Shown here: in pieces, positions 1 to 11,946 of the stretch
How positions within the stretch are numbered: the first letter of the stretch is position 1
Layout: each line of letters starts with the position of its first letter
Assembly: GCF_963676685.1 (NCBI RefSeq)
Contig: NC_092345.1
Span: forward strand, 79,115,592-79,179,591
Length of the DNA: 64,000 nucleotides
Direction: 5' to 3'
From: Mytilus edulis
Taxonomy: Eukaryota; Mollusca; Bivalvia; Mytilida; Mytilidae
Made by a program: the position numbers and the translations under genes
The notes under the pieces: model-generated
Seen by the model: only the letters and a program-made list of their open reading frames with translations
Told to the model about the DNA's origin: nothing
Databases searched by the model: none

Positions 1-1091
1 TTAGGTTCTTTGATATGCTGAATCTAAAAATGTACTTAGATTCTTGATTATTGGCCCAGTTTTCAAGTTGGTCCAAATCGGGGTCCAAAATTAAACTTTG
101 TTTGATTTCATCAAACATTGAATAAATGGGGTTCTTTGATATACCAAATCTAACTGTGTATGTAGATTCTTCATTTTTGGTCCTGTTTTCAAATTGGTCT
201 ACACTAAAGTCCAAAGGGTCCAAAATTAAACTTAGTCTGATTTTAACAAAAATTGAAATCTTGAAGTTCTTTGATATGCTGAATCCAAAAATGTACTTAG
301 ATTTTTTATTATGGGCCCAGTTTTCAAGTTGGTCCAAATCAGGATCTAAAATTATTATATTAAGTATTGTGCAATAGCAAGTCTTTTCAATTGCACAGTA
401 TTGCGCAATGGCAAGAAATATCTAATTGCACAATATTGTGAAATATCAATTTTTTTTTTAATTAGAGTTATCTTTCTTTGTCCAGAATAGTAAGCAAGAA
501 ATATCTAATTGCAAAATATTGTGCAATAGCAAGATTTTTTTTTAATTGGAGTTATCTTTCTTTGTCCAGAATCAACTTAAATCTTTGTTATATACAATAT
601 ACAATGTATATTCACTTTTTACTACCAACTGATAAATTAAAATAATCTTTACCATTCAGTGATAACAAGCAGTTTTTTTACATCTTAATATTTTATGATG
701 TATTTAAATGAGTAGTTATTGTTGCAAACTCCATTAGAAATTTTAATTGAGATTAGTTTTGGAATAAGGGAAAGGGGGATGTGATTAAAAAAATTGGGTT
801 CAATTTTTCTCATTTGAAATTTCATAAATAAAAAAGAAAATTTCTTCAAACATTTTTTTGAGAGGATTAATATTCAACAGCATAGTGAATTGCTCTAAGA
901 GAAACAAAAATTTTAAGTTCATTAGAACACATTCATTCTGTGTCAGAAACCTATGCTGTGTCAACTATTTAATCACAATCCAAATTTAGAGCTGAATCCA
1001 GCTTGAATGTTGTGTCCATACTTGCCCTAACCGTTCAGGGTTCAACCTCTGCGGTCGTATAAAGCTACGCCCTGCCGAGCATCTGGTTTAT
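1..1091 (+). repeat. Long dispersed repeat, copy a (cut by window start)
   Basis: This is the 3' part of a long dispersed repeat. It holds alternating ~130-bp blocks (TCTTTGATATGCTGAATC, GTCCAAAATTAAACTT), then a palindromic minisatellite (about 365-540), unique sequence, and a terminal block with GCGGTCGTATAAA followed by a small hairpin and CTGGTT. It is nearly identical to 7034-8123: I see only a handful of substitutions and one indel over about 1.09 kb. The open frame at 126-377 is a chance reading of the repeat and recurs in the second copy, so I do not call a gene. Family assignment is discussed under copy c. Confidence 0.85.
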
Positions 1092-1895
1092 ATATATAAT
1101 TATTTTAATTTGTAGTCAAAATCCTTTACTTTAGTTTACTATAAGATATGTAATTTAAATTATTTTAATTTTATTTAGCTCATAATTTGTTAATATATAT
1201 TTAACACCTGTCAAAATTAATGATATTTTTCAATAACATTATAATTTTTTTTTTTTTTTTAAATCATTCAGCAAAAAGATTTTGAATGTTAAATATCTTG
1301 AAAAGCAAGCCATTGTTTTCTTGTTTATTTGACTGTTCCAAAATTACAGGGTAAAAAAAATTCTGAGATTATCAAATCTAGTCAAAAACTGTTCAAATTG
1401 ATAACTTGTATTTATTAATAGAATAAATTGAACAATATTTGAGTATTGCTGAATGTAATTAATGATTCAACTCCATCAAAAAGGTTTAAAAGCTTTAAAT
1501 AAGATGCTTTCTAAATAAAAGAAGAATAATTGTACATTTTTTTTGCATTTCATTGGAATACACATTGAGGTTAATCTTTCTAAAACTTACCGGTAAGGGA
1601 ATGTGTTTACCAATTTTATTTGTAGTTCTAAAGCATTGCAAGAACAAATCAGTTGTGATTTATACAGAAAATGTATAATACATTGCATTTATTCATGAAT
1701 TAGATCTTGCATCAGCTTGAATGTTTATATTGTTTGATATTATATTTACTCATAGTGTTAATAAGTATACAAGTACATGCTAGTAGTTTGTACATGTATG
1801 GCATTAACTTAATCATATTAAAAATGAAGGTGTTTTTCATTGTACCATTGATATTTTAATATTTTAAAAGTGTATTAACATTGTTATTAAGCTTT

Positions 1896-2974
1896 TTATA
1901 CGACTGCAAAAATTGAAAATTTTTTGGTCGTATATTGGTATGACGTTGGCGTCGTCGTCATCGTCCGTCGTCGTCCGAAGACATTTGGTTTTCGCACTAT
2001 AACTTTAGTATAAAAAAAATAGAAATCTATGAAATTTAAACACAAGGTTTATGACCATAAAAGGAAGGTTGGGATTGATTTTGGTAGTTTTGGTCCCAAC
2101 AGTTTAGGAATAAGGGGCCAAAAAGGGCCAAAATAAGCATTTTTCTTGGTTTTTGCACAAGCACTTTAGTATGAGTAAATAGAAATCTATAAAATTTTAA
2201 CACAAGGTTTATGACCTCAAAAGAAAGGTTAAAATTGATTGTGGGAGTTTTGGTCCCAACAGTTAAGAATTAGGGGCCAAAAGGGTCCAAAATTAAACTT
2301 TGTTTGATTTCATAAAAAAATGAATTATTGGGGTTCTTTGATATGCCAAATCTAACCCTGTATTTAGATTCTTAATTTTTGATCCTGTTTTCAAATTGTT
2401 TTACATTAAGGTCTAAAGGGTCCAAAATTAAACTTAGTTTGATTTTAACAAACATTGAATTCTTGGGGTTCTTTGATATGCTGAGTCTAAACATGTACTT
2501 AGATTTTTGATAATGGGCCCAGTTTTCAAGTTGGTCCAAATCAGGGTTTCAACTAAAATTGAATATATAGGGTTCTTCAATATGCTGAATTTAACCATGT
2601 ATTTAGATTTTTAATATTTGGGCCCAGTTATCAAATTGGTCCACATTGAGGTCTAAAGGGTCTAAAATTGAACATTATTTGATTTCATCATAAATTGAGT
2701 TCTTGGAGTTCTATGATATGCTGAAACCATGTATTTAGATTTTGGATATTGGACCATAATAGGTAAATGTCCAATTTAAAATTTTAAAGTTTTTAAGTTT
2801 TAGTTCTTAGACCACATTCATTCTGTGTCAAAGACCTATGTTGTGTCAACTATTTAATCACAATCCAAAATCAGAGCTGTATCAAGCTTAAATGTTGTGT
2901 CCTTACTTGCCCTAACTGTTCAAGGTTCGACCTCTGCGGTTGTATAAAGCTGTGCCCTGCGGAGCATCTGGTTA
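1896..2974 (+). repeat. Long dispersed repeat, copy b
   Basis: The copy begins with TTTTATACGACTGCAAA, passes a CGTCGTCGTC triplet tract at about 1948, and carries two ~150-bp units with TATGACCATAAAAGGAAGG and CAACAGTTTAGGAATAAGG. It continues with ~130-bp GGTCCAAAATTAAACTTAG units and ends in GCGGTTGTATAAAGC, a small hairpin and CTGGTTA. It lacks the palindromic minisatellite of copies a and c. Sequence divergence from copy c is obvious by eye, so this is an older insertion. No coding capacity is seen. Confidence 0.8.
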
Positions 2975-5900
2975 AAAGTTGTATTACTTTTGATATTAAG
3001 CATGAATGTGTATGACCATAGAGGACCTTAGTGGCAGAGCAGTCTAAGTAGTTAATCTAAAATGACCACTAGTCATTCAATAATTAGGTTGAAAGGTCCA
3101 ACCCCTCACTTGTCTTCATTGACAAGGACTGGCAGTTTTCATGGTCAAGGTCAAAATTATCTCTAGTCTGGCTTCCACTTATAAAAACTGACCACTATGA
3201 TATAGTTCAGAGTCCTAAAGTTGGCATTTATTAACATCAACAATCAATCTATTTCATATTATTATGAATTTCATGTAACCTTGATCTTTGACCTCGAGGT
3301 CAAAATAATAGATTAATTATGATACTTTTTCATCTGAGTGAGAACCTTTTTAACATTTGACTTATAAATTTCATATTTAACACATCAAGTAGGTGTGTTT
3401 CAGTTGAGATAATATCTGAATTGGTCTTTGAATGAACATTAAGTGATTGAATTTTAGGGAAATCTTTCATGTCTAACCTAATAAAAACATATGTAATAGT
3501 GTATGCATTATAGTTTGACACCTGAAGTAATCCCCCTGCTACCTCATGTGATAAGGAAACTTGGAGCACTCATCCTTCTTTTTGATGGGCTATATACTGA
3601 TAAATCTTTTAATTTTTCTTTTGATTTTTTGGTGGAAGAAGACTTCAAGTCTTTTGAAGACCTATGGTGCCGACTTTAAAATCATTGAACGTCTGTATGC
3701 CGCATTTGTTTTTGTGTATTACAATTTAATAACTACTTCCGATTCCTGACACCATTTTTACACATGATTAAGAATCTGAATCAATTTATTTGTTAATTAG
3801 GATTGAAAAACAATCACTATCGTAAATATTTACCCTTTTATTTATGTAAATTATAAGATTTCATCTCATCTACATGAACGTTATTTGTTTTCTTGTAACC
3901 GGGTCTCACTAATTAGCGACAAGAAGCGTCAAGAAGCCACAAGAAGAATAAGTTTAGCGACAAGAAGCGACAATAAGTCATTTTAATAATTAAAAAAAAT
4001 GTTTTCTTGTCGCTAAATAGTTTCTTGTCGCTTCTTGTGTTCCTTATGATATGATCCTTCTAATTTTACTGCCAAATTAAAGATTTTACCTAATTTTCAC
4101 AGTCCACTGAACATAGAAAATGATTGTACGGATGGGAAATCCATGTACTTATGACACATTCTTGTTTAAAGAAAAAAAATATGTCATAACGATAATGGAA
4201 CAAAGAAGGCTGGGTTAGTGGGACTGCTTTTATGGTAATTCAAGTTACCTTTTATTCACCTTCTTCCACCTCAGAGCTATCAGCTCTTTGATTTATGTAT
4301 TGTTGTTTGTGATGTATTTATTTATAGCAGTGGGGTTACTCATTAAAATTACTTAATTATCTGTTATTAATGTAGATTATATGTTTTTTAATACTCTCAT
4401 TATTTACATATCAAATTTGAATTATTGTACTATATACTATTATACTATTGAAATATTTGTTCTCAAAGAAACTGGAAGAAAAGACAAGGACTTTTTATGC
4501 CCCATATAGGGATATGATGTTTTTTTGGTCTGTGTGTCTGTCTGCTCGTGGGTATGTCTGTCCATCTGTCCCGCTTCAGGTTAAGTTTTTAGTTAATGTT
4601 TTTTGTCAAGGTGGTTTTTGATAAAGTTAAAGTTCATTCAACTAGAAACTTACTGGTAGTTCACATGTTCCCTTTGATATGATCTTTCTAATTTTAATGC
4701 CAAATTAGAGTTTTTAGTTTAATTTCAGGGTACACTAAACATAATAAATGTTAGTGCGAGTGGGCATATTCTTGTTTTAAGCAAAGATATTTGAAGAACT
4801 ATGCCCCAAAAAATTATTTATATATAACTTTATTAACACTAGTGTTTTGAAAGATTATTAGACTGATATTTCTGTGTTCTTATTAACAAAGCAGTTATGA
4901 ATGATTTATCACTAATGCTTATAATCCTATGTTTTAACATGCAACAAGTTATAGTATCTAACATAATGTTTGAATTATTTCTAAGCTTCTCAAAAATTAA
5001 ACTTTTGTTTGTTTTTTTTCTTGTTTTTTTTCAATAATTGTAATGATGAATCAGTAAGTAAACATGTTAAATTTGATTTTTAATACAAATTCATATCTTT
5101 TAAATGATATATTAATTTTTTGATACAAATTCATTTGTATTTTTAAAAAGGCTACCATCATTGAGTTTCAGAATTTCAAAAATATTTTTATGTCTATTAA
5201 GGAAGAAAAAGGAAAACAAACAGTATGAAAAAATTATGTAAATTTTAAAACAAGATCAGGTGTTTTCATTTAAAGTATTTATCAGATGTTTAAATTAGAA
5301 TGTATTCAAATTTGGGAAGTTAGTTTTAAGGTAAAAGATATCTTCTGAAAAGGAAGGCTGGTCATTGTCATAGACTCGTGGCATTATAATGCTTTATGAA
5401 TTTATCAAAAAAAATTATGTTTTAACTATTTTAATTTACTGCCAGTGATTGTTTTTGTCTTTTCAACTGTTTCAGAGATGCATCTGTTGCATTTGAACAA
5501 TATTTAAAAAAAAGTGCATTAATTGTTTTAAATTTAAACTGTTTTAAACTTGTATTGAGTATTTTTTTGTTTGTGACTTATAACTATACTAAAATATACT
5601 GAAATATTTTTTATTCTTACTGTGTGGAACTCCTTATTGTAATTTCATGTATGTTAACACTCAAGTTAGTTTGGGGTATCTTGATATATGGATAGGAATT
5701 TAGAAATTTCTCAAATATGTTTTTAATTGTTTTTATAATTGTAAAACAAATAATGGTAAAATACTGTGCTTCAAGCACCGGTAGTAATAGAACAAAATAT
5801 TGTTGATCCTGCTCTGTATATTAAAACATAATCCTTATTTATTTATTGAAAGATATTGTTATAACAGAAATCTTGATACATTCCTAATATATTGTGTTAT

Positions 5901-6111
5901 TTATTAATAAAGAAAATCTATTTTTTATAATTTTAATGTAATGCTTAAAAATTGTATGATCTCATTAAAGTTTGTGCCAAAGTTAAGTTTCGTCTTATTA
6001 TTATTTCAAGAACTCAAGGTTCCTGTCACAAATTGGTTTGGATAAGTGACTTGGAAACTCTGATGTGTATCAATATTGTAAGAAATCATAACATTCTCAT
6101 AGATTTTAATA
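2975..6111. other. No gene seen; AT-rich intergenic DNA with fold-back and repeat pieces
   Basis: I see no supported exon here. The stretch contains a fold-back built of GCGACAAGAAGCG motifs (3913-4039) and two pieces of one dispersed repeat: 4045-4165 and, more fully, 4490-4790 (GATATGATCTTTCTAATTTTA, TGCCCCATATAGGG). These relate in inverted orientation to 35037-35272. The rest is AT-rich with many homopolymer runs. The open frames at 3330-3569 and 3561-3749 show no domain signature, no convincing splice borders and no paralogue in the window. Confidence 0.6.
3913..4039. repeat. Fold-back repeat of CGACAAGAAGCG motifs
   Basis: The left arm has TTAGCGACAAGAAGCG (3913) and TTTAGCGACAAGAAGCGACA (3953). 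The right arm has the reverse complements TTTCTTGTCGCTAAA (4003) and TTTCTTGTCGCTTCTTGTG (4021). The arms are separated by an AT-rich spacer of about 30 bp, so each strand could form a long hairpin. I cannot assign it to a known transposon family, and no target duplication was recognised. Confidence 0.7.
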
Positions 6112-8123
6112 TTTTTATACGACCGCAAATTTTGAAAAAATTTTCGTCGTATATTGCTATCACGTTGGCGTCGGCGGCGTCGTCGTCGTCGTCGTCGTTG
6201 TCGTCGTCGTCGTCTGGCGTCCGAATACTTTTAGTTTTCGCACTCTAACTTTAGTAAAAGTGAATGGAAATCTATGAAATTTTAACACAAGGTTTATGAC
6301 CACAAAAGGAAGGTTGGTATTGATTTTGGGAGTTTTGGTCCCAACATTTTAGGAATTAGGGCACAAAAAGGGCCCAAATAAGCATTTTCTTGGTTTTCGC
6401 ACTATAACTTTAGTTTAAGTAAATAGAAATCTATGAAATTTTGACACAAGGTTTATGACCACAAAAGAACGGTTGGGATTGATTTTGGGAGTTTTGGTCT
6501 CAACAGTTTAGGAATTAGGGGCCAAAAAAGGGCCCAAATAAGCATTATTCTTGGTTTTCGCACAATAACATTAGTTTAAGTAAATAGAAATCAATGAAAT
6601 TTAAACACAATGTTAATGACTACAAAAGGAAGGTTGGTATTGATTTTGGGAGTTTAGGTCCCAACAGTTTAGGAATTAGGGGCCAAAAAGGGACCCAAAT
6701 AAGCATTTTTCTTGGTTTTCGCACCATAACGTTAGTATAAGTAAATAGAAATCTATGAAATTTAAACACAAGGTTTATGACCATTAAAGAAAGGTTGGGT
6801 TTGATTTTGGGAGTTTTGGTCCCAACATAATAAGGGGCCCAAAGGGTCCAAAATTAAACTTTTGTTTGATTTCATCAAAATTGAATAATTGGGGTTCTTT
6901 GATATGCTGATTCTAACTGTCATGACTGTGTATGTAGATTCTTAACTTTTGGTCCCGTTTTCAAATTGGTCTACATTAAGGTCCAAAGGGTCCAAAATTA
7001 AACTTAGTTTGATTTTGACAAAAAATGAATCAGTTAGGTTCTTTGATATGCTGAATCTAAAAATGTACTTAGATTCTTGATTATTGGCCCAGTTTTCAAG
7101 TTGGTCCAAATCGGGGTCCAAAATTAAACTTTGTTTGATTTCATCAAAAATTGAATAAATGGGGTTCTTTGATATACCAAATCTAACTGTGTATGTAGAT
7201 TCTTCATTTTTGGTCCTGTTTTCAAATTGGTCTACACTAAAGTCCAAAGGGTCCAAAATTAAACTTAGTCTGATTTTAACAAAAATTGAAATCTTGAAGT
7301 TCTTTGATATGCTGAATCCAAAAATGTACTTAGATTTTTTATTATGGGCCCAGTTTTCAAGTTGGTCCAAATCAGGATCTAAAATTATTATATTAAGAAT
7401 TGTGCAATAGCAAGTCTTTTCAATTGCACAGTATTGCGCAATGGCAAAAAATATCTAATTGCACAATATTGTGAAATATCAAATTTTTTTTTAATTAGAG
7501 TTATCTTTCTTTGTCCAGAATAGTAAGCAAGAAATATCTAATTGCAAAATATTGTGCAATAGCAAGATTTTTTTTAATTGGAGTTATCCTTCTTTGTCCA
7601 GAATCAACTTAAATCTTTGTTATATACAATATACAATGTATATTCACTTTTTACTACCAACTGATAAATTAAAATAATCTTTACCATTCAGTGATAACAA
7701 GCAGTTTTTTTACATCTTAATATTTTATGATGTATTTAAATGAGTAGTTATTGTTGCAAACTCCATTAGAAATTTTAATTGAGATTAGTTTTGGAATAAG
7801 GGAAAGGGGGATGTGATTAAAAAAATTGGGTTCAATTTTTCTCATTTGAAATTTCATAAATAAAAAAGAAAATTTCTTCAAACATTTTTTTGAGAGGATT
7901 AATATTCAACAGCATAGTGAATTGCTCTAAGAGAAACAAAAATTTTAAGTTCATTAGAACACATTCATTCTGTGTCAGAAACCTATGCTGTGTCAACTAT
8001 TTAATCACAATCAAAATTTAGAGCTGAATCCAGCTTGAATGTTGTGTCCATACTTGCCCTAACCGTTCAGGGTTCAACCTCTGCGGTCGTATAAAGCTAC
8101 GCCCTGCGGAGCATCTGGTTTAT
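6112..8123 (+). repeat. Long dispersed repeat, copy c (full-length reference copy), possible Helitron-like element
   Basis: This looks like the most complete copy, about 2.0 kb. In order it holds TTTTTATACGACCGCAAATT at the 5' end; a CGTCGTCGTC tract (6168-6215); four tandem ~150-bp units (TTTTCGCACTATAACTTTAG, TATGACCACAAAAGGAAGG, CAACAGTTTAGGAATTAGG; about 6233-6840); several ~130-bp units (TTCTTTGATATGCTGAATC); a GCACAATATTGTGC minisatellite (7400-7570); and the end block. The end block has GCGGTCGTATAAA (inverted relative to the 5' end), then GCTACGCCCTGCGGAGC, which can fold as a 6-bp stem with one mismatch and a CCT loop, then ATCTGGTT. Subterminal inverted repeats, tandem cores and a 3' hairpin followed by CTRR are known for non-autonomous Helitron/Helentron-type elements. 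The assignment is inference. No Rep/helicase is present. Confidence 0.7.
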
Positions 8124-9139
8124 ACTTGTGTATATTTTAACTATTTGCTATAAATTCAAAATTCAGGACTGATACTTTATTTTTGGGTGAGCTAAGCCAG
8201 AGGTGCATTCATATAGAAATCAGCATAGCGGGGAGATATGCCCTTGGAAATATTTATGCAAGATAATATGGAAAATTGATAAGTTAAGCACTTACATGTC
8301 AAAAGTTTACATCAGAAATGTTCCAAAGGATATCATAAGCTCAGTAGTCAGTACTTCAGTGCTGACATGATTTATAACTAATCTTTCTAAAATGTCTCAT
8401 GTTATAAATAAACTAATTCAAATACCTCAGGCAAAAGTGACCTTAGATAGATTTAGCTATTTATTAGGGTTTTTTGTCACAGCTCTTCAACTGTCTCGGT
8501 TCTTATACAACCTCGGCTTCCAAATATTTGGCTCTGAGCATTTCTGATGAAAGTAAATACAGAAAAGCACTTTGGATGCATGAAATTATTTAACATGTTT
8601 TCATTTATTATGATTTTTTTTAATGTAAATGTTCTAAAAAATTAAATTGAAAGTGTTCTTGCACCATAATTTCTCATAGATGTTTAACAAGAATCATGTC
8701 AAATATTAACATCAGTAATAGCCCAAACAAATTGAATGGTCAGCAGTTTGGTTCAGGCATGGTTCAGGTCACTTCAACAATGGAAAGACGGAAATTGGGT
8801 TAAACAGATTTAGTTTCTGGGTTATATATTTTAAGTGAATGTCAAATATTCACCGAAACTATCTTGAGAATATATCCTTAGAAATAATAAGACACCAGTT
8901 GGTCACAATACCTATTTTCCATCATTTGACATACACTGACAGCAGATTTTGGAGCCGCAACAACAACAACAAAAAAGAAAAGCATAAATGTTTGGATTGG
9001 CAGAACATATTGAAAATGTGATAAATCTAGTGTTAAAATGGTTAGGATAAGATTTTGGTTTCGGCAATATGGTCATCTCATACATTTGTATCAACCACTA
9101 AAGTTTTCATGCAATTCATCTTATTTTAAATTGGTGATT
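8124..9139. other. No gene seen; fragments of dispersed repeats
   Basis: There are no supported exons. Around 8338-8365 the sequence CAGTAGTCAGTACTTCAGTG matches the repeat piece at 23990-24020. The segment GCTCTTCAACTGTCTCGGTT (8480-8600) has an inverted relative near 24610-24650. The short open frames at 8839-9021 (+) and 8912-9094 (-) overlap each other and carry no recognisable features. Confidence 0.5.
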
Positions 9140-9765
9140 TTTATATGACTGCAAGATTATTTTTTTTTTTTGATCATATAATGGTATGATGTTGTATGCG
9201 TCGTCGTTTGGCGGAGACACATTTGGTGTCTGGGCAATAACTTTAGTTTATGTGAATGGATCTCTTTGAAATTTAATAACAAGGTTCAATACCACACAAG
9301 GAAGGTTTGGGTTGATTTTCAGGATGGTCCTAACCGTTTAGTAATTAGGGGCCCAAAAGGGTAAAAAATAAGTATTTTCTACTTTCAGGATAATTACTTG
9401 TGTATAAGTATTTCAATTGCTCTGAAATTGTACCACAATGTTTGATACCACAAGTAGAAGGTTTGGATTCCTTTTGGGGGTTATGGTGTCAACAGTGTAG
9501 GAATTAATTAAGGGCCAAAAGCAAGCATTTCTGTAGTTTCTTGACAATAACTTGTGTGTAAGTGTATGGATTTCTCTGACATTGTACCACAAAGTTCCAA
9601 ATCACAAATCACAAAAAAGAAGGCTGGGATTGAGTTGGGGGGTTATTGCCCTATTCATGCAGGAATTAGGGGCCAAAAAGGGGTAACAACAAGCATTTTT
9701 CTAGTTTCCAGACAATGACTTGTGTTTTAAAGTGTATGGATCTCTCTTAAATTGTTCACTGAGGC
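9140..9765 (+). repeat. Long dispersed repeat, degenerate copy d
   Basis: The 5' end TTTTTATATGACTGCAAG and a GCGTCGTCGTTTGGCG remnant resemble the start of copy c. They are followed by three to four degraded ~150-bp units recognisable by GCAATAACTTTAGTTTATGTG, AGGTTTGGGTTGATTTTC and TAGGAATTAGGGGCC. The 3' blocks and end hairpin are absent. Divergence is high, so this is an old insertion. Confidence 0.7.
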
Positions 9766-11946
9766 TGTGTGGCTATGTCACCTCAATTTTCAAACTTATT
9801 TCGAAGCACGAAATCATATTTCTGAACTGAAACTTAAAACATATTTAATTGTAAAAAATTATTAAATGTTAAAGGCGGGGTTGGGAGGGAAAATATACAT
9901 TATAACAAAAAAGTTATGACCGTTTTATCTATGTACCCCGTTCACTTTCATTGATAATCAATCGGCCATTAATAATATACAACTTAAGTGTAATAGTCAC
10001 GTGATGACCGATATAGTTGGATATGAGCAAGGTTCCATATACATGTACTAACGTGACAATGGAAAGGCTGGGATTGAGCTTGGGGTTAATTGTTCCAAGG
10101 CAGGGCCGTAAATAGCCTCTTTTAAAAGTGAGGCAAAATATATTCGCCGGGAGGAGCGAGGCGAAAAAATTTGGGCGAGGGGTCCCAGAAGCTCTGAGAA
10201 AAATAACGCAAAATCGTGCATTCTGAGCGTTTCCCAGACTCTTTCTTGCATTGAAACGGCTTAATTAATTTTTAGATATTTTTTTCGACAATCGGGTTCC
10301 AAAGCAAAAACAAAGATTCATTGTAATTTAAGACTTTTAGGTATTAGAGACAACATTAATAGACCGATATGCCTGTCTGTTCTTGTCTTGTATTGTGATT
10401 AGATTTGGTGATATTTTTATGACTAGATTGAAATATAGAACTTTTAGAGACAATGAGGTCGATATTTTAGACATAAAAGGTAGGTTTTTTTGGATATGAC
10501 TATCATTTGGACAGACACACCTAATTTTTTTTATTACAAAAAATAAAAGGAGCGGATTTTGTAAAAACCTTCCATTTGGAATATCTTCTTTACAAAAAGC
10601 ATGATTTGTTTTGTGTACTAATTCTTTGGAAAGTCATGTTTTCAAATTGGTTTTTAAAAGTAGAGAAAAAAACCTAGTTCCCATGCACTTGTTTTCAAGC
10701 TGATCATAGGATTAATATCAGTCGAAAATGCATCTTTTTTGGGGTAAATGTCCTTATTGACATTATACTGTCCAGTGCTTCAACTTTATGACAGATGGGA
10801 GACAGTCAGCGAGGTTAGTAGTTCATAAAAATTACAAAAACATCACACTCAAAAACTTAGTAATAATGTAACGAAGTCAAACTAAGGTCACTCTCTGAGT
10901 GTTTACAAAAACGTCCATTCAATGGACAGTCTCTTAGCGTTCACAGATCAAACCATTTATGTATAGCAAGGTAAATATGAATAACTGAAGTTGCTTGGTA
11001 AAGGTTAATTAGAAAATAACCCAACAAAAATAAATAAAGATATCTTCAACCGTGTGGTATGATTAAAATATACTGTATGTGAAGCTTTGATCACATAGAG
11101 TGTAGAAAAGTTGTGAAGAAAAGGTAAAATAACAAAACTATCGATCTGCGAGGAAAATTCAAAATGGAAAGTCCGTAACCAAATGTCAAAATCAAAAGCT
11201 CAAACACATCATTCAAACGAATGAATTACATTTGTCATATTCAAGACTTTTGTACAGGCATTTTCTTACGAAGAAAATGGTGGATAAAACCTGGTTTTAT
11301 AGCTAGCCAAACATCTCACTTGCATTACAGTCGCATGAAATATAATATTAAAGAACTGCCATCAATACAAAATACTCAGTAGGAAACAAAACAGTTTAAT
11401 ATGACAACACTTCAATTCCTGGCTGAAGACGGTACACGAATATGCAGTTTTAGATTTCTTCTTTAATCTCTACCACTGGGATAACAAAACAAAAAAATAA
11501 TCAAGAGAATGTGCAATAAAAGAGGATGAAAACATATCAGAGGGAAATTCAAACTCACAGATAAAAATCGTTTCAAAAAAGAATTTAGCTCTGTAATAAC
11601 AACATAAATAGGTAACAGTAGAACAGAGACACGAAACTTTATTATTACTGTATCAAAGAATATCTCATGTCTCACTCTGTTGGTAGTTGTAGAGTATACT
11701 ATCTTTCTCATTCGGATACATTTTGTATGATTTAAAAAGAAGTTGTCTGTAGATTAGAGGATCCTGTGTAAAGTCAGCAGGAAGATCTAGAACTAAATGG
11801 TTATTATCATCTGCTTCATTTTTCATTGAAATTGTTCACCTTATTGACTATTTAGACTTTCATTTTAAAATTTCGGTAAAATCTGATTTATTTAAAAGAA
11901 AAGAAAAAAGAAATTTGAATTGTAAATTCCAAGCAATATTTTTCAG
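9766..11946. other. No protein-coding gene seen; includes one SINE-like repeat copy and the region upstream of CRP1
   Basis: No exon is supported before the CRP1 leader exon at 11947. A GC-richer patch at 10088-10255 (GCAGGGCCGTAAATAGCC) looks like a repeat fragment. The segment 11135-11370 is a copy of the AACGGAAAGTCC repeat family (GCTCAAACACATCATTCAAACG, AAAACCTGGTTTTATAGC). The CRP1 promoter and 5' UTR exon should lie here, because an acceptor sits directly before the ATG, but I cannot place them. Confidence 0.45.

Noticed and set aside
126..377. Open frame of 83 residues, repeated at 7159-7410
   Set aside because: It is a reading of the dispersed repeat's ~130-bp units; both copies lie at the same place in the repeat and the other strand is equally open.
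6942..7370. 142-residue minus-strand open frame
   Set aside because: Internally repetitive (DQLENWA units) and produced by the tandem units of the repeat; no signal, domain or start context.
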